This document shows positions 25,894-37,215 of a stretch of DNA of 64,000 nt, piece after piece. The stretch's first letter is position 1; the number at the start of each line of letters is the position of its first letter. The notes below the pieces were generated by a model, which was not told the origin of the DNA, searched no databases, and was given only the letters and a program-made list of their open reading frames with translations. A program made the translations under genes and the position numbers. The DNA is from Bradyrhizobium sp. WSM471 (GTDB lineage Bacteria > Pseudomonadota > Alphaproteobacteria > Rhizobiales > Xanthobacteraceae): contig NZ_CM001442.1 in the NCBI RefSeq assembly GCF_000244915.1, positions 4,526,001 to 4,590,000 of the forward strand, written 5' to 3'.

Positions 25894-25965
25894 ATGTTCA
25901 CGACCACCAAACGCACGACTAAAACCACCACGGCCTTCGGGGCCCGGGGAGGCGTGCGCGTGTAG
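25894..25965 (+). CDS. Thr-rich leader peptide of a putative asd attenuator (23 aa)
   Basis: The 23-codon frame from ATG 25894 to TAG 25963-25965 encodes MFTTTKRTTKTTTAFGARGG and three more residues. Eight of 23 residues are Thr and two are Lys, both end products of the pathway that Asd serves. A perfect intrinsic terminator follows 31 bases later and then asd. CGGGGC in codons 15-17 (25938-25943) can pair with GCCCCG of the terminator's 5' arm (25998-26003), which would give an antiterminator when a ribosome pauses at the Thr codons. This is the layout of a classical amino-acid attenuator. It is too short to appear in a standard gene call. Confidence 0.75.
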   Translation: MFTTTKRTTKTTTAFGARGGVRV

Positions 25966-25995
25966 TCGTCGACTAGAACGCAATCCACTCTACCG

Positions 25996-26027
25996 AAGCC
26001 CCGCCCTCGTTGGTCCGGGGCTTTTTT
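25996..26027 (+). terminator. Attenuator terminator before asd
   Basis: AAGCCCCG (25996-26003) pairs perfectly with CGGGGCTT (26016-26023), followed by T to 26027. It stands between the leader peptide and the asd start, 33 bases before the GTG. Confidence 0.85.
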
Positions 26028-26060
26028 GTTGTCTGAATTCTCAAATCAATGGAGGACAAA

Positions 26061-27086
26061 GTGAGTAACGATCCCGTCGTCGCGATTGTCGGCGTCACCG
26101 GTGCGGTGGGCGCCGAATTCATCGCCACCATGGACAAGCGCGGCTTTCGCGTCGGCAAGCTCAAGGCGCTGGCGAGTGCCCGCTCGGCCGGCAAGACGGT
26201 GTCGTTCCGCGGGCAAGACGTCGTCATCGAGGAGCTGACCGAACGCGCCTTCGAAGGCGTCGACATCGCCCTGTTCTCCGCCGGCGGCAGCATCTCCAAG
26301 AAGTTCGCGCCGATCGCGGTCAAGGCGGGTGCCGTCGTCGTCGACAACTCCTCCGCCTTCCGCATGGACCCGAACGTGCCGCTGGTGATCCCCGAGATCA
26401 ACGCGAGCCGCATCCGCGACCACAAGGGCATCATCGCCAACCCGAACTGCGCCGCCATTACCGCGCTCGTGCCGCTATGGCCGATCCACCAGAGCAACCG
26501 CATCAAGCGCGTGATCATCTCGACCTATCAGGCGGCCTCCGGCGCCGGCGCTGCCGCGATGGACGAGCTGGTCGAGTCCACCCGCGCCAACCTCAACGGG
26601 CAGGTTTATACGCCGAAGGTGATGCCGCATCCCTACGCCTTCAACCTCTTCAACCACAACACGGCGATCGACCCCGACACCGGCTACAACGACGAAGAGA
26701 CCAAAGTCATCAACGAAACCCGCAAGATCTTCGAGGACGACAAGATTGCGATCGGCGTCACCTGCGTGCGCGTGCCGGTGTTGCGGGCTCATTGCGAGGC
26801 CATCACCTTCGAATGCGAGAAGCCGATCAGCGAGGATCAGGTCCGCGCCATCATGGCGCGAGCGCCCGGCGTTAAGATCGTCGACGACCGCGCCAGGAAC
26901 TACTTCCCGATGCCGATCGACGCCTCGGGCCAGGACGACGTTCTGGTCGGCCGCATCCGCAAGGACCTCAGCGACCCCTCCGGGCATTCGATCTCGATGT
27001 TCGTGGCAGCGGATCAGCTGCTCAAGGGCGCTGCGCTCAACGCGGTGCAGATCGCGGAGCTCCTGCCGCAGCGCGTGATGGCGTAA
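26061..27086 (+). CDS. asd: Aspartate-semialdehyde dehydrogenase
   Basis: Reduces aspartyl phosphate to aspartate semialdehyde with NADPH, the branch point to lysine/diaminopimelate, threonine, methionine and isoleucine. GVTGAVGAEF is the NADP-binding loop, VVDNSSAFR and PNCAAI the active site (Cys130 nucleophile), and RVPVLRAHCEAI carries the catalytic His. Length (341 aa) is normal. I start at GTG 26061 because GGAGGAC lies 4-10 bases upstream; an in-frame ATG at 26049 would overlap that site. It is probably controlled by the attenuator at 25894-26027. Confidence 0.92.
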   Translation: MSNDPVVAIVGVTGAVGAEFIATMDKRGFRVGKLKALASARSAGKTVSFRGQDVVIEELTERAFEGVDIALFSAGGSISKKFAPIAVKAGAVVVDNSSAFRMDPNVPLVIPEINASRIRDHKGIIANPNCAAITALVPLWPIHQSNRIKRVIISTYQAASGAGAAAMDELVESTRANLNGQVYTPKVMPHPYAFNLFNHNTAIDPDTGYNDEETKVINETRKIFEDDKIAIGVTCVRVPVLRAHCEAITFECEKPISEDQVRAIMARAPGVKIVDDRARNYFPMPIDASGQDDVLVGRIRKDLSDPSGHSISMFVAADQLLKGAALNAVQIAELLPQRVMA

Positions 27087-27100
27087 CGCGCGCTCAATCC

Positions 27101-27230
27101 GTCATCCTGAGGCGCGAGCTGTGCAGCGCGAGGCGCTGCACGGGGAGCCTCGAAGGATGCACGGCCGAGGCGCATCAGCCGGGCCGTCGCCCTTCGAGGC
27201 TCGCCAAAGAGGCGAGCACCTCAGGGTGAC
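27101..27230. repeat. Interspersed palindromic repeat (family 1, copy A)
   Basis: Outer arms GTCATCCTGAGG (27101-27112) and CCTCAGGGTGAC (27219-27230) pair with one mismatch. Inner arms GAGCCTCGAAGG (27145-27156) and CCTTCGAGGCTC (27191-27202) pair perfectly. It lies between convergent asd and queA. A related copy is at 28352-28459. Confidence 0.8.
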
Positions 27231-27251
27231 CGTGATAAAGTTGTGCGTCGC

Positions 27252-28325
27252 TTACGGCTCTGCCCGAAACAACAAACACGCATCGCCATAGGAATAGAAC
27301 CGATAGCCATGCGCGATCGCATGCGCATAGGCCTGTTGCATCGTCTCCAGCCCGGAGAATGCCGACACCAGCATGAACAGTGTCGACTTCGGCAAATGGA
27401 AGTTGGTCAGCAGAACATCGACGGCGCGGAAGCGATAGCCGGGGGTGATGAAGATCGACGTCTCGGCGGCGAACGGCTCAAGGGTGCCGTCCTCGCGGGC
27501 TGCGCTTTCGAGCAGCCGCAATGACGTGGTGCCGACCGCGATGATACGGCCGCTGTTCTTGCGGGCGGTGTTGAGCCGCTCCGCCGTCTCGGCCGAGAGC
27601 GTACCCCACTCGGCATGCATCTTATGGCCTTCGGTGTCGTCCACCTTCACCGGCAGGAACGTCCCTGCCCCGACATGCAGCGTGACGCGATTGATGCCGA
27701 CGCCGCGCGCGTGCAGCGCCTGCTCCAGCGCCGGCGTGAAATGCAGGCCGGCCGTCGGCGCGGCAACGGCGCCTTCATTCGCCGCGAACATGGTCTGGTA
27801 GTCGGCGAGATCCCGATCGTCAGGTGTGCGTTTCGAGGCGATGTAGGGCGGCAGCGGCGGGCTGCCGAGATCGGCGATGGCTTGATCCAATGTCGGGCCG
27901 TGGAACGAAAATGACAGCGTCACCTCGCCTTCGGCGCCCTTGGCCTCGAGCTCGGCATCGAGATGGCCGAGCAGGCAGACCTTGCCCTCATTGCCGAAGC
28001 GGATGCGGTCGCCGTCCCTGAGTTTCTTGGCCGGCTTCACCAGCGCCTGCCAGCGCGAACCGTCGAGACGCTTGATCAGAGTCGCCTCGATCTTCGGCTC
28101 GGTCTCGCGGCCGATGCGACGGCCTTTCAATTGTGCCGCGATCACCTTGGTGTCGTTGACGACGAGCTGGTCGCCTGGCTTCAGCCATTGCGGCAGATCG
28201 GCGATGATTTGGTCGCGCAGCGTGCCCTGATCGACAACCAGCATCTTCGCGGAATCGCGCGGGCTCGCCGGGCGCAATGCGATGCGCTCGGCGGGCAGGT
28301 CGAAATCGAAGAGGTCAGTGCGCAT
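27252..28325 (-). CDS. queA: S-adenosylmethionine:tRNA ribosyltransferase-isomerase
   Basis: Transfers and isomerises the ribose of S-adenosylmethionine onto preQ1 in tRNA, giving epoxyqueuosine. It acts directly after Tgt, whose gene is 4.6 kb away. The 357-residue protein shows the family pattern: [96 protein letters not shown] and the C-terminal [12 protein letters not shown]. Length is normal. The gene is flanked on both sides by family 1 repeats. Confidence 0.93.
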   Translation of the reverse strand: MRTDLFDFDLPAERIALRPASPRDSAKMLVVDQGTLRDQIIADLPQWLKPGDQLVVNDTKVIAAQLKGRRIGRETEPKIEATLIKRLDGSRWQALVKPAKKLRDGDRIRFGNEGKVCLLGHLDAELEAKGAEGEVTLSFSFHGPTLDQAIADLGSPPLPPYIASKRTPDDRDLADYQTMFAANEGAVAAPTAGLHFTPALEQALHARGVGINRVTLHVGAGTFLPVKVDDTEGHKMHAEWGTLSAETAERLNTARKNSGRIIAVGTTSLRLLESAAREDGTLEPFAAETSIFITPGYRFRAVDVLLTNFHLPKSTLFMLVSAFSGLETMQQAYAHAIAHGYRFYSYGDACLLFRAEP

Positions 28326-28351
28326 CGCGTGCTCGGGGCCACACAGTCACT

Positions 28352-28459
28352 CCTCATCCTGAGGAGCGCGGAACGCGCGTCTCGAAGGATGAAGGCCCCG
28401 CTGCTCCAGCTCGGCCTTCATGGTTCGAGACGGCGCTACGCGCCTCCTCACCATGAGGT
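28352..28459. repeat. Interspersed palindromic repeat (family 1, copy B)
   Basis: CCTCATCCTGAGGAGCGCG at the left pairs imperfectly with GCGCCTCCTCACCATGAGG at the right. An inner pair, CTCGAAGGATGAAGGCC and GGCCTTCATGGTTCGAG, forms a second stem. It separates the cyclophilin gene from queA. Confidence 0.75.
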
Positions 28460-28467
28460 TTGAACGC

Positions 28468-28932
28468 CTACTCCGCGTCAGCTGCCATCCGCGCCTTGAC
28501 GATCTTGTCGGGGTTCTGCACGGGCTCGCCGCGCTTGATCTTGTCGACGTTCTCCATGCCCTCGGTGACCTTGCCCCACACCGTGTACTGGTTGTCGAGG
28601 AAGCGGGCGTCGTCGAACACGATAAAGAACTGGCTGTCGCCCGAATCCGGGCTGGCGGCGCGCGCCATCGAGGTGGTGCCGCGCACATGCGGCTCCTTGT
28701 TGAACTCGGCCTTCAGCTTCTTGCCGGAGCCGCCGGTGCCGGTGCCTTGCGGACAGCCGGTCTGCGCCATGAAGCCGTCGATCACGCGATGGAACACGAT
28801 GCCGTCGTAGAAGCCTTCACGCACGAGTTCCTTGATGCGCGCGACGTGGCCGGGCGCCAGGTCAGGCCGCATCTCGATGGTGACGGGGCCCTGCGTGGTC
28901 TCGAGGATCAAAGTATTTTCGGTGGCGCTCAT
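28468..28932 (-). CDS. ppiB: Cytoplasmic peptidyl-prolyl cis-trans isomerase (cyclophilin)
   Basis: A 154-residue cyclophilin without a signal peptide. The active-site signature is complete: FYDGIVFHRVIDGFMAQTG (with the catalytic Arg), DSGDSQFFIVF and FLDNQYTVWGKV. It isomerises Xaa-Pro bonds in the cytosol. Its start overlaps the stop of the upstream gene as ATGA, which indicates translational coupling with the TonB-C-like gene and the periplasmic cyclophilin behind it. Confidence 0.88.
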   Translation of the reverse strand: MSATENTLILETTQGPVTIEMRPDLAPGHVARIKELVREGFYDGIVFHRVIDGFMAQTGCPQGTGTGGSGKKLKAEFNKEPHVRGTTSMARAASPDSGDSQFFIVFDDARFLDNQYTVWGKVTEGMENVDKIKRGEPVQNPDKIVKARMAADAE

Positions 28933-29354
28933 GCTCGTCTCTCTTGGGTTGGGGGTGAAGTCCTGTCAGGTGAAGATTTGCCGTTGCGAAACTGGATCGC
29001 GAATGGACGCCCCGCAGCGGCGCCGGCCATCGCATCGGTAAATGGCATCGGCGTGCAGCGTTGCAATGCCTCCATCACCGCGACCCGGTATTGCAGCCGG
29101 TCATTGTCGGAAGCCTCCACGGATTCATAGGTAATCCTCGGATGGCCCAGAATGTTTCCGGCCCGGTTGAAGCTCACGACGACGGTGATGTCGATCGGGC
29201 GGGCCCTGGCGGCGGGCGGCGGCTTCCAGCAGGTGCGCAGATGCCGGAAGATGTCCTGGATGGTGTTGACCTGTGCCTCCTCGGCGACTGCGCCGGGGAC
29301 GCCGAGCAGCAGCACCGCGGCAACCAGCAGGAGCTTGCCACCGCAGCGCGCCAT
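28929..29354 (-). CDS. Secreted TonB-C-like protein (141 aa)
   Basis: Start ATG 29352-29354. Signal peptide MARCGGKLLLVAAVLLLGVP...AVA is followed by one domain: IQDIFRHLRTCWKPP, ITVVVSFNRAGNILGHPRITYES, VMEALQRCTPMPFTD and PFAIQFRNG. The strand-helix-strand pattern and the two Cys resemble the TolA/TonB C-terminal domain family. It starts 8 bases after the periplasmic cyclophilin gene and overlaps the next cyclophilin, so all three form one operon. Confidence 0.75.
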   Translation of the reverse strand: MARCGGKLLLVAAVLLLGVPGAVAEEAQVNTIQDIFRHLRTCWKPPPAARARPIDITVVVSFNRAGNILGHPRITYESVEASDNDRLQYRVAVMEALQRCTPMPFTDAMAGAAAGRPFAIQFRNGKSSPDRTSPPTQERRA

Positions 29355-29362
29355 CGCTGCTC

Positions 29363-29926
29363 CTATTTGATGTCGGAAGCGACCTGCACCTTCACCATCT
29401 TGTCGGGATCGGTGACGGTGCCGCCGCTCGATCCGGGAGGCGCCTTCTTCAGCTTGTCGACGACGTCCATGCCCTGCACGACCTCGCCGATCACGGTGTA
29501 CTGGTTGTCGAGGCTGCCGCCGTCGGCGAACATGATGAAGAACTGCGAATTGGCGGTGTCGACGCTGTCGCCGCGCCGGGCCATCCCGACGATGCCGCGC
29601 GCAAAATGCACCTTCGAGAATTCCTGCTTCAGGTTCGGATATTTCGACCCGCCGGTGCCGTTGAAGTTCTGACCGTCGCCGGTCTGCGCCATGAAGCCGT
29701 CCATGACGCGATGGAACGGCACGTTGTTGTAATAACCCTCGCGCGCGAGCTGCTTGATGCGCTCGGCGTGCTGTGGTGCAAGGTCCGGCCTCAGCTTGAT
29801 GACGATGCGGCCCTTGGTGGAGTCGATGACGATGGCGTTGGCCTTGTCGAGGCCGGCCGGCAAAGTTTGCGCGAACGCCGGCACCGCGAACAGAACCGCG
29901 GCAACAAATGCGAGAATTCGGATCAT
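29363..29926 (-). CDS. ppiA: Periplasmic peptidyl-prolyl cis-trans isomerase (cyclophilin)
   Basis: A cyclophilin with a signal peptide (MIRILAFVAAVLFAVPAFAQ), so it folds proteins in the periplasm. Active-site motifs VPFHRVMDGFMAQTGDG, TANSQFFIMF and SLDNQYTVIGEV are intact. It is 187 residues long. It is a paralogue of the cytoplasmic cyclophilin 430 bases downstream, and the two are separated by the TonB-C-like gene. Confidence 0.88.
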   Translation of the reverse strand: MIRILAFVAAVLFAVPAFAQTLPAGLDKANAIVIDSTKGRIVIKLRPDLAPQHAERIKQLAREGYYNNVPFHRVMDGFMAQTGDGQNFNGTGGSKYPNLKQEFSKVHFARGIVGMARRGDSVDTANSQFFIMFADGGSLDNQYTVIGEVVQGMDVVDKLKKAPPGSSGGTVTDPDKMVKVQVASDIK

Positions 29927-29967
29927 GATAACTCCGGATCAGAGATGAGAAAGGAAACGCGCCGTTA

Positions 29968-30468
29968 TCAGGCGAATTTTGCCTTGAGCTGGGCCGCAAC
30001 CAGCGGCGGGACGAAGGCCGAGACGTCCCCGCCCATGGCAGCGATCTGGCGCACCAAAGTGGCGGTGATCGGGCGGACCATGGGAGAAGCCGGCAGGAAG
30101 ACCGTATGCACCTCCGGCGCCATGGCCTCGTTCATGCCGGCGAGCTGCATCTCGTAGTCGAGATCGGTGCCGTCGCGCAGGCCCCGAATCATAATCGTCG
30201 CACCGTGCTTGCGCGCCGAGGTCACCGATAGATCGTCGAACGTCGCGGCTTCGAGGACGCAGCCGGCCTGGGCCGCCACCGGCCCGCAGACGTCATGGAG
30301 CATCTTGAGCCGCTCCTCGGTCGAGAACAGCGGCTTCTTGCCGGGGTGCACCCCGATCGCGACAACGAGCCTGTCGCACAGCGACACGCTGTGCCGGACC
30401 ACGTCCAGATGGCCGTTGGTGATGGGGTCGAAGGAACCTGGATAGAAGGCAATGCGGGGCATGGCCAC
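29968..30468 (-). CDS. coaD: Phosphopantetheine adenylyltransferase
   Basis: Adenylates 4'-phosphopantetheine to dephospho-CoA, the fourth step of CoA synthesis. The nucleotide-binding motif is [16 protein letters not shown], with [11 protein letters not shown] and [17 protein letters not shown] following. The usual ISSTxVR segment is replaced by [17 protein letters not shown]. At 166 residues the length is normal. Either of two ATGs (30468 or 30462) could be the start. It sits upstream of the cyclophilin operon with a 41-base gap, so cotranscription is likely. Confidence 0.92.
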   Translation of the reverse strand: MAMPRIAFYPGSFDPITNGHLDVVRHSVSLCDRLVVAIGVHPGKKPLFSTEERLKMLHDVCGPVAAQAGCVLEAATFDDLSVTSARKHGATIMIRGLRDGTDLDYEMQLAGMNEAMAPEVHTVFLPASPMVRPITATLVRQIAAMGGDVSAFVPPLVAAQLKAKFA

Positions 30469-30551
30469 GTCCTACCGCGCCCGGCCCGGCCCGGCAAGCC
30501 GGTCAGGTTCCCCGGCGGTTTTTCCGCAAAACCGTGTTGGAATGCGCCGAA

Positions 30552-30582
30552 TTGTTTCGTCCTGAGGGCAGCCACGAAACAA
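30552..30582. promoter_or_regulatory. Perfect 9-bp inverted repeat between divergent genes
   Basis: TTGTTTCGT (30552-30560), 13 bases, ACGAAACAA (30574-30582). A further half-site ACGAAAC follows at about 30597. It lies between coaD and the divergent secreted-protein gene at 30710, where an operator would be expected. A smaller hairpin (CGGTTTT/AAAACCG) precedes it near 30517. Confidence 0.45.
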
Positions 30583-30709
30583 AACGGAGCGCGAACGAAA
30601 CCATTTCCCGCGTTCGCGAAGACGTCCGGAAACTGGCCATGGTTACTAATCCGGCCAACGAACGACGGGCCGCACACTGGGCGTAGCGGTCGCATCACAG
30701 GGGACTGTC

Positions 30710-30967
30710 ATGATCAAGGCTCTTTCGGCGATCGCCATCTCTGCGTGTGTTGCTGCCGCCCTCACCCTCCTGCCCGGCTTCGCCCCGACCGTCGAGGCGA
30801 GCGTGCCGCAGCCGCTCGCTAAGGGCGACCGGCTCGATATCCGCACCATCGGCAAGGACTGCTCGCAGCGAGCCTGGCCGAATTTCGAGGCGTCCTGCCT
30901 TCGCCAGGCCGGCACCAAAGCCAACATCCGCGAGGCGCGCCTCGTGACCGCCAACCGCACTCCGTAG
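30710..30967 (+). CDS. Small secreted protein (85 aa)
   Basis: Signal peptide MIKALSAIAISACVAAALTLLPGFA, then a short domain beginning APTVEASVPQPLAKGDRLDI, with a Cys pair (GKDCSQRAWPNFEASCLRQ) that probably forms a disulphide. The CSQ.AWP.....CLR pattern is shared by many short secreted proteins of Bradyrhizobium. Function unknown. Confidence 0.75.
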   Translation: MIKALSAIAISACVAAALTLLPGFAPTVEASVPQPLAKGDRLDIRTIGKDCSQRAWPNFEASCLRQAGTKANIREARLVTANRTP

Positions 30968-31126
30968 CGGGGGCCTGTCAGTTTCGCGTCAGGAATCCTC
31001 GCGATAAGTCCCAACGACAAACCCAAAAGATAACCCATGGATATTTGCGACGTCCCGTCGCAGACTGCCTGATGCTCGCGCCCGCCGGAATGACCCGTCG
31101 GGCGCGATCCCATCGGGGGGTCGCCA

Positions 31127-33037
31127 TTGTCCAGTACGCCCGCAGTCGCCTCCGGCCATCAACCTGATCCACTGCCGCTTGCGATGACCATGGGCGCCCT
31201 CGGGGTGGTCTATGGCGATATCGGCACCAGCCCCCTCTACGCCCTGAAGGAAGCAGCCAAGGCTGCCGCCCACGGCGGCACATTGACGAACGATGCCGTT
31301 CTGGGCGTTGCCTCGCTGATCCTCTGGGCGTTGCTGCTGATCATCTCGCTGAAATACGCGCTGTTGATTTTGCGCGCGGACAACCGCGGCGAAGGCGGCA
31401 TCGTCGCGCTCCTGGCGCTGCTGCATGCCCGCAACGCCCAACCCGGCACCTGGCGCGCGCATCTGCTGGTCGTCGGCCTCATCGGCGCAGCGCTGCTGTA
31501 CGGCGACGGCGCGATCACCCCGGCGATCTCGGTGCTCTCAGCCATCGAAGGCCTGAAGGTCGACGCCCCCTCGCTCGCGCCGGCGGTTGTACCCGTGACC
31601 GTCGTCATCCTGATCGGACTGTTCATGATGCAGAAGCAGGGCACCGGCTTCATCGGCCGCATCTTCGGACCGGTGATGCTGGCCTGGTTCTTCGTGCTGG
31701 CAGCGCTCGGCATCCACGGCATCGTCAAGGCGCCGGCGGTGCTGGCGGCGCTCAGCCCTCTCTATGCGTTCGACTTCCTGATCCACCAGGATTTTCATGT
31801 CTCCTTCGCGATCCTGGGGGCCGCCTTCCTCGCGGTGACCGGCGGCGAAGCCATGTATGCCGACATGGGGCATTTCGGCCGCCTGCCGATCCGGCTGGCC
31901 TGGTTCGCGATCTGCCTGCCCGCGCTGGTGCTGAACTATTTCGGCCAGGCCGCGCTGCTGATCACCGACCCCACCATGATCGAAAATCCGTTCTTCCAGC
32001 TCTGCCCTGACGCCCTGCATTATCCGCTGGTCGCGTTCTCGGCGGTCGCGACCGTGATCGCCTCGCAGGCCATCATCTCCGGTGTGTTCTCGTTGACGCA
32101 GCAGTCGATCCAGCTCGGCTTCCTGCCGCGCATGCAGATCCGTCACACCACGAGCGACGCGATCGGCCAGATTTACGTGCCCTTGGTGAACTGGTTGCTC
32201 GCCGCCGCAACGCTCGGCGCCGTGCTGAGCTTCGGCAGCTCGGAGGCGCTGGCCGGCGCCTACGGAATCGCGGTGTCGCTGTTGATGGCGATCACCACGC
32301 TGCTCGCCGCGTTGCTCGCGATCCAGTGGGGTTTTTCGCCGTGGCTCGTGGTGGCCGTGAACGGCTTCTTCTTTGTGATCGATTTGATCTTCTTCTCGGC
32401 CAATTCGATCAAGCTGTTCGAGGGCGGCTGGTTTCCGCTGATGCTGGCGGGCTTCGTCGCCTTCCTGATGCTGACCTGGCGCAGCGGCGTGAAGCTCGTC
32501 GAAGCGGCACGCGCAAAGCTGCGCCAGCCCGAGGAGGATCTGATCGAGACCGCGGTCAACAAGTGCAGCGCCAGGCTTCCAGGCACCGCCGTGTTCCTGG
32601 CGTCGGCGCCGCGCGGCGTGCCGCTGGCGCTGACCCAGTTCGTCAAGCACAACCACGTGCTGCACGAGCGCATCATCCTGGTCACCGTGCTGATCGAGGA
32701 GCTTCCTCACATCGCCGACGAAGACCGCATCGAGGTGATCGAGATCATTCCCGGCATTACCCGCGTCGTCCTGCATTACGGCTTCATGCAGAACCCGACG
32801 ATCTACGACGGGCTGACCCTCGCCTGCCGCCACGGCAAGCTGCCCGGGATCGACCTCGACGACATCACCTATTACGTCGGCCGCGAAACCATCATTCCGC
32901 GCGAGGACGTGCCGGGCATGTGGGTCTGGCGCGAAACCGTGTTCGCCTTTCTGCAACGCAACGCCGAACGCTCCGCCGCGTTCTTCGGCGTGCCGACCAA
33001 GCAGGTGGTCGAGTTCGGCACGGAGCTGGAGATTTAG
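31127..33037 (+). CDS. kup: Low-affinity potassium uptake protein Kup
   Basis: A 636-residue KUP/HAK transporter that moves K+ with H+ across the inner membrane. The family start is present (GALGVVYGDIGTSPLYALKEA), along with LRADNRGEGGIVALLAL, LYGDGAITPAISVLSAIEGL, VTGGEAMYADMGHFG and a soluble C-terminal half ending GTELEI. About twelve membrane segments. The start is TTG 31127 with a G6 run upstream; an ATG 19 codons in is less likely because it removes part of the N-terminus. It converges on gyrA across a perfect inverted repeat. Confidence 0.92.
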   Translation: MSSTPAVASGHQPDPLPLAMTMGALGVVYGDIGTSPLYALKEAAKAAAHGGTLTNDAVLGVASLILWALLLIISLKYALLILRADNRGEGGIVALLALLHARNAQPGTWRAHLLVVGLIGAALLYGDGAITPAISVLSAIEGLKVDAPSLAPAVVPVTVVILIGLFMMQKQGTGFIGRIFGPVMLAWFFVLAALGIHGIVKAPAVLAALSPLYAFDFLIHQDFHVSFAILGAAFLAVTGGEAMYADMGHFGRLPIRLAWFAICLPALVLNYFGQAALLITDPTMIENPFFQLCPDALHYPLVAFSAVATVIASQAIISGVFSLTQQSIQLGFLPRMQIRHTTSDAIGQIYVPLVNWLLAAATLGAVLSFGSSEALAGAYGIAVSLLMAITTLLAALLAIQWGFSPWLVVAVNGFFFVIDLIFFSANSIKLFEGGWFPLMLAGFVAFLMLTWRSGVKLVEAARAKLRQPEEDLIETAVNKCSARLPGTAVFLASAPRGVPLALTQFVKHNHVLHERIILVTVLIEELPHIADEDRIEVIEIIPGITRVVLHYGFMQNPTIYDGLTLACRHGKLPGIDLDDITYYVGRETIIPREDVPGMWVWRETVFAFLQRNAERSAAFFGVPTKQVVEFGTELEI

Positions 33038-33045
33038 CGCAAATC

Positions 33046-33129
33046 GTAGCCCGGATGGAGCGAAGCGCAATCCGGGTTTGTTGCGCCGCGCAGAGAGTCC
33101 CGGATTGCGCTTCGCTCCATCCGGGCTAC
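33046..33129. repeat. Interspersed palindromic repeat (family 2, copy A), perfect 31-bp arms
   Basis: A 31-base arm at 33046-33076 (beginning GTAGCCCGGATGGAGCGAAG) is the exact reverse complement of 33099-33129, with 22 bases between. It lies between the stops of convergent kup and gyrA, where the RNA hairpin could terminate or stabilise both transcripts. A related copy is at 43413-43499. Confidence 0.9.
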
Positions 33130-33142
33130 GAGGGGTGCCGCA

Positions 33143-35887
<2,745 letters not shown>

Positions 35888-36259
35888 GGGGAAATCCGGT
35901 GAAGTTTTATCTGGGAATCATATAGCGCATCGAGCCCCTGATAACCACCCTCGCGGCGTTCTGGGAAGCGCTTTTTCCGCCTATTTTTCCAACAACTTAA
36001 GCCCTTGCGAGCGGTGTCGCGGACGGCCCCCGCATCGGCCTTGCAAAATCGCCGGGGACGCGGGGAAAACCGCGCGGCGAGCTTGCCACATCAGCGCATT
36101 TGCCAAGCCGCAATCCGAGCTCACCCCAAACCTGAAGCGGGCCCGGAAATCCCGAGCCCGTCCTGCCGATTAGTGGGATTTTCTGACACGAGATGAGAAG
36201 CGGCGCCGATCCGGCGGACGCATCCGCATCGAGACGCCGCGTTCTCAGAACGTGATCGC
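35888..36259. other. Gene-free stretch between ssb and gyrA
   Basis: No convincing frame. Near 36136-36158 an imperfect GC-rich hairpin (CGGGCCCGG / CCCGAGCCCG) could weakly terminate ssb. The rest should hold the gyrA promoter on the minus strand. Confidence 0.45.
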
Positions 36260-36757
36260 TCAGAACGGGATATCGTCGTCCATGTCGCTGTTGCGGCCAC
36301 CGCCGCCGGCCGCAACGGGGCGCCGCGGCGCGCTGCTGACTGGACCGGAGGAGCCGAAATCGCCGCCCGGCTCGTCGCCGAAGCTGCCGCCTCCCCCACC
36401 GCCGCTACGGCCGTCCAGCATCGTCAGGGTGGAGTTGAATCCCTGCAGCACGACTTCGGTCGAGTACTTCTCGACGCCGCTCTGGTCGGTCCATTTGCGG
36501 GTCTGGAGCGCACCCTCGACGTAAATCTTGGCGCCCTTCTTCAGATACTGCTCGGCGACCTTGCAGAGCCCTTCATTGAAGATCACGACGCGGTGCCACT
36601 CGGTCTTTTCCTTGCGCTCGCCGGTCGCTTTGTCGCGCCACGTCTCCGAGGTCGCGACGCTCAGATTGGCAATCGGCCGCCCGTCCTGGGTGCGGCGGAT
36701 TTCAGGATCCTTGCCGAGATTTCCAACCAGAATGACCTTGTTGACGCTTCCCGCCAT
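36260..36757 (-). CDS. ssb: Single-stranded DNA-binding protein
   Basis: A 165-residue SSB. The OB-fold is clear: [43 protein letters not shown] (in pieces), [21 protein letters not shown] and VYVEGAL-type [13 protein letters not shown] Gly/Pro-rich linker follows, and the C-terminal tip MDDDIPF binds partner repair and replication proteins. About 45% of the linker is Gly. uvrA, which is usually divergent from ssb in proteobacteria, lies 2.4 kb away here, separated by the two porin genes. Confidence 0.95.
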   Translation of the reverse strand: MAGSVNKVILVGNLGKDPEIRRTQDGRPIANLSVATSETWRDKATGERKEKTEWHRVVIFNEGLCKVAEQYLKKGAKIYVEGALQTRKWTDQSGVEKYSTEVVLQGFNSTLTMLDGRSGGGGGGSFGDEPGGDFGSSGPVSSAPRRPVAAGGGGRNSDMDDDIPF

Positions 36758-37003
36758 CTCCGCTCTCCGCTCCGAATGCCATTGAATTCAAGAAGGCCGG
36801 TCCGCTCCCCGCGTTCCGCCGTGCCTGTTGAGGCGACCCTATACGCTCGCCGAACGCTTGCGGACGCCGATCAGTCCGTCACCCCTCCGGTTATCCCCAC
36901 ATATAGCATCGACCTCCGGCTCGTTCCAGATTTGTTCTTGGCGAATGACAGCACTGAAGGTGTGGGATCGATCGGCGATGTCCTGTGGGAAGGCACGCGT
37001 CGA

Positions 37004-37025
37004 TTGGAACCTTTGTAGGTTCCAA
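37004..37025. promoter_or_regulatory. Perfect 9-bp inverted repeat upstream of the first porin
   Basis: TTGGAACCT (37004-37012), 4 bases, AGGTTCCAA (37017-37025). No U-run follows on either strand in a useful position, so an operator or RNA hairpin is likelier than a terminator. It lies in the 458-base gap between ssb and the porin gene (36758-37215), which otherwise shows no gene. Confidence 0.4.
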
Positions 37026-37215
37026 AAAACGGAAGAAAGAACTTAACATTCAGCAAGTTATGGCTACTCGCACTGCCCCGTTCTTGTTGCATTTCGGAGA
37101 CGGACTCTGCCGCTCCGCAGAGCTACGGTTGCCTTCGACTTAGTTCATATGGGCCTCGCGCCTGATCAGCCGCTTCGGGGACATTAAGAGGCGGACGAAC
37201 CTGGGGAGACTGGCA

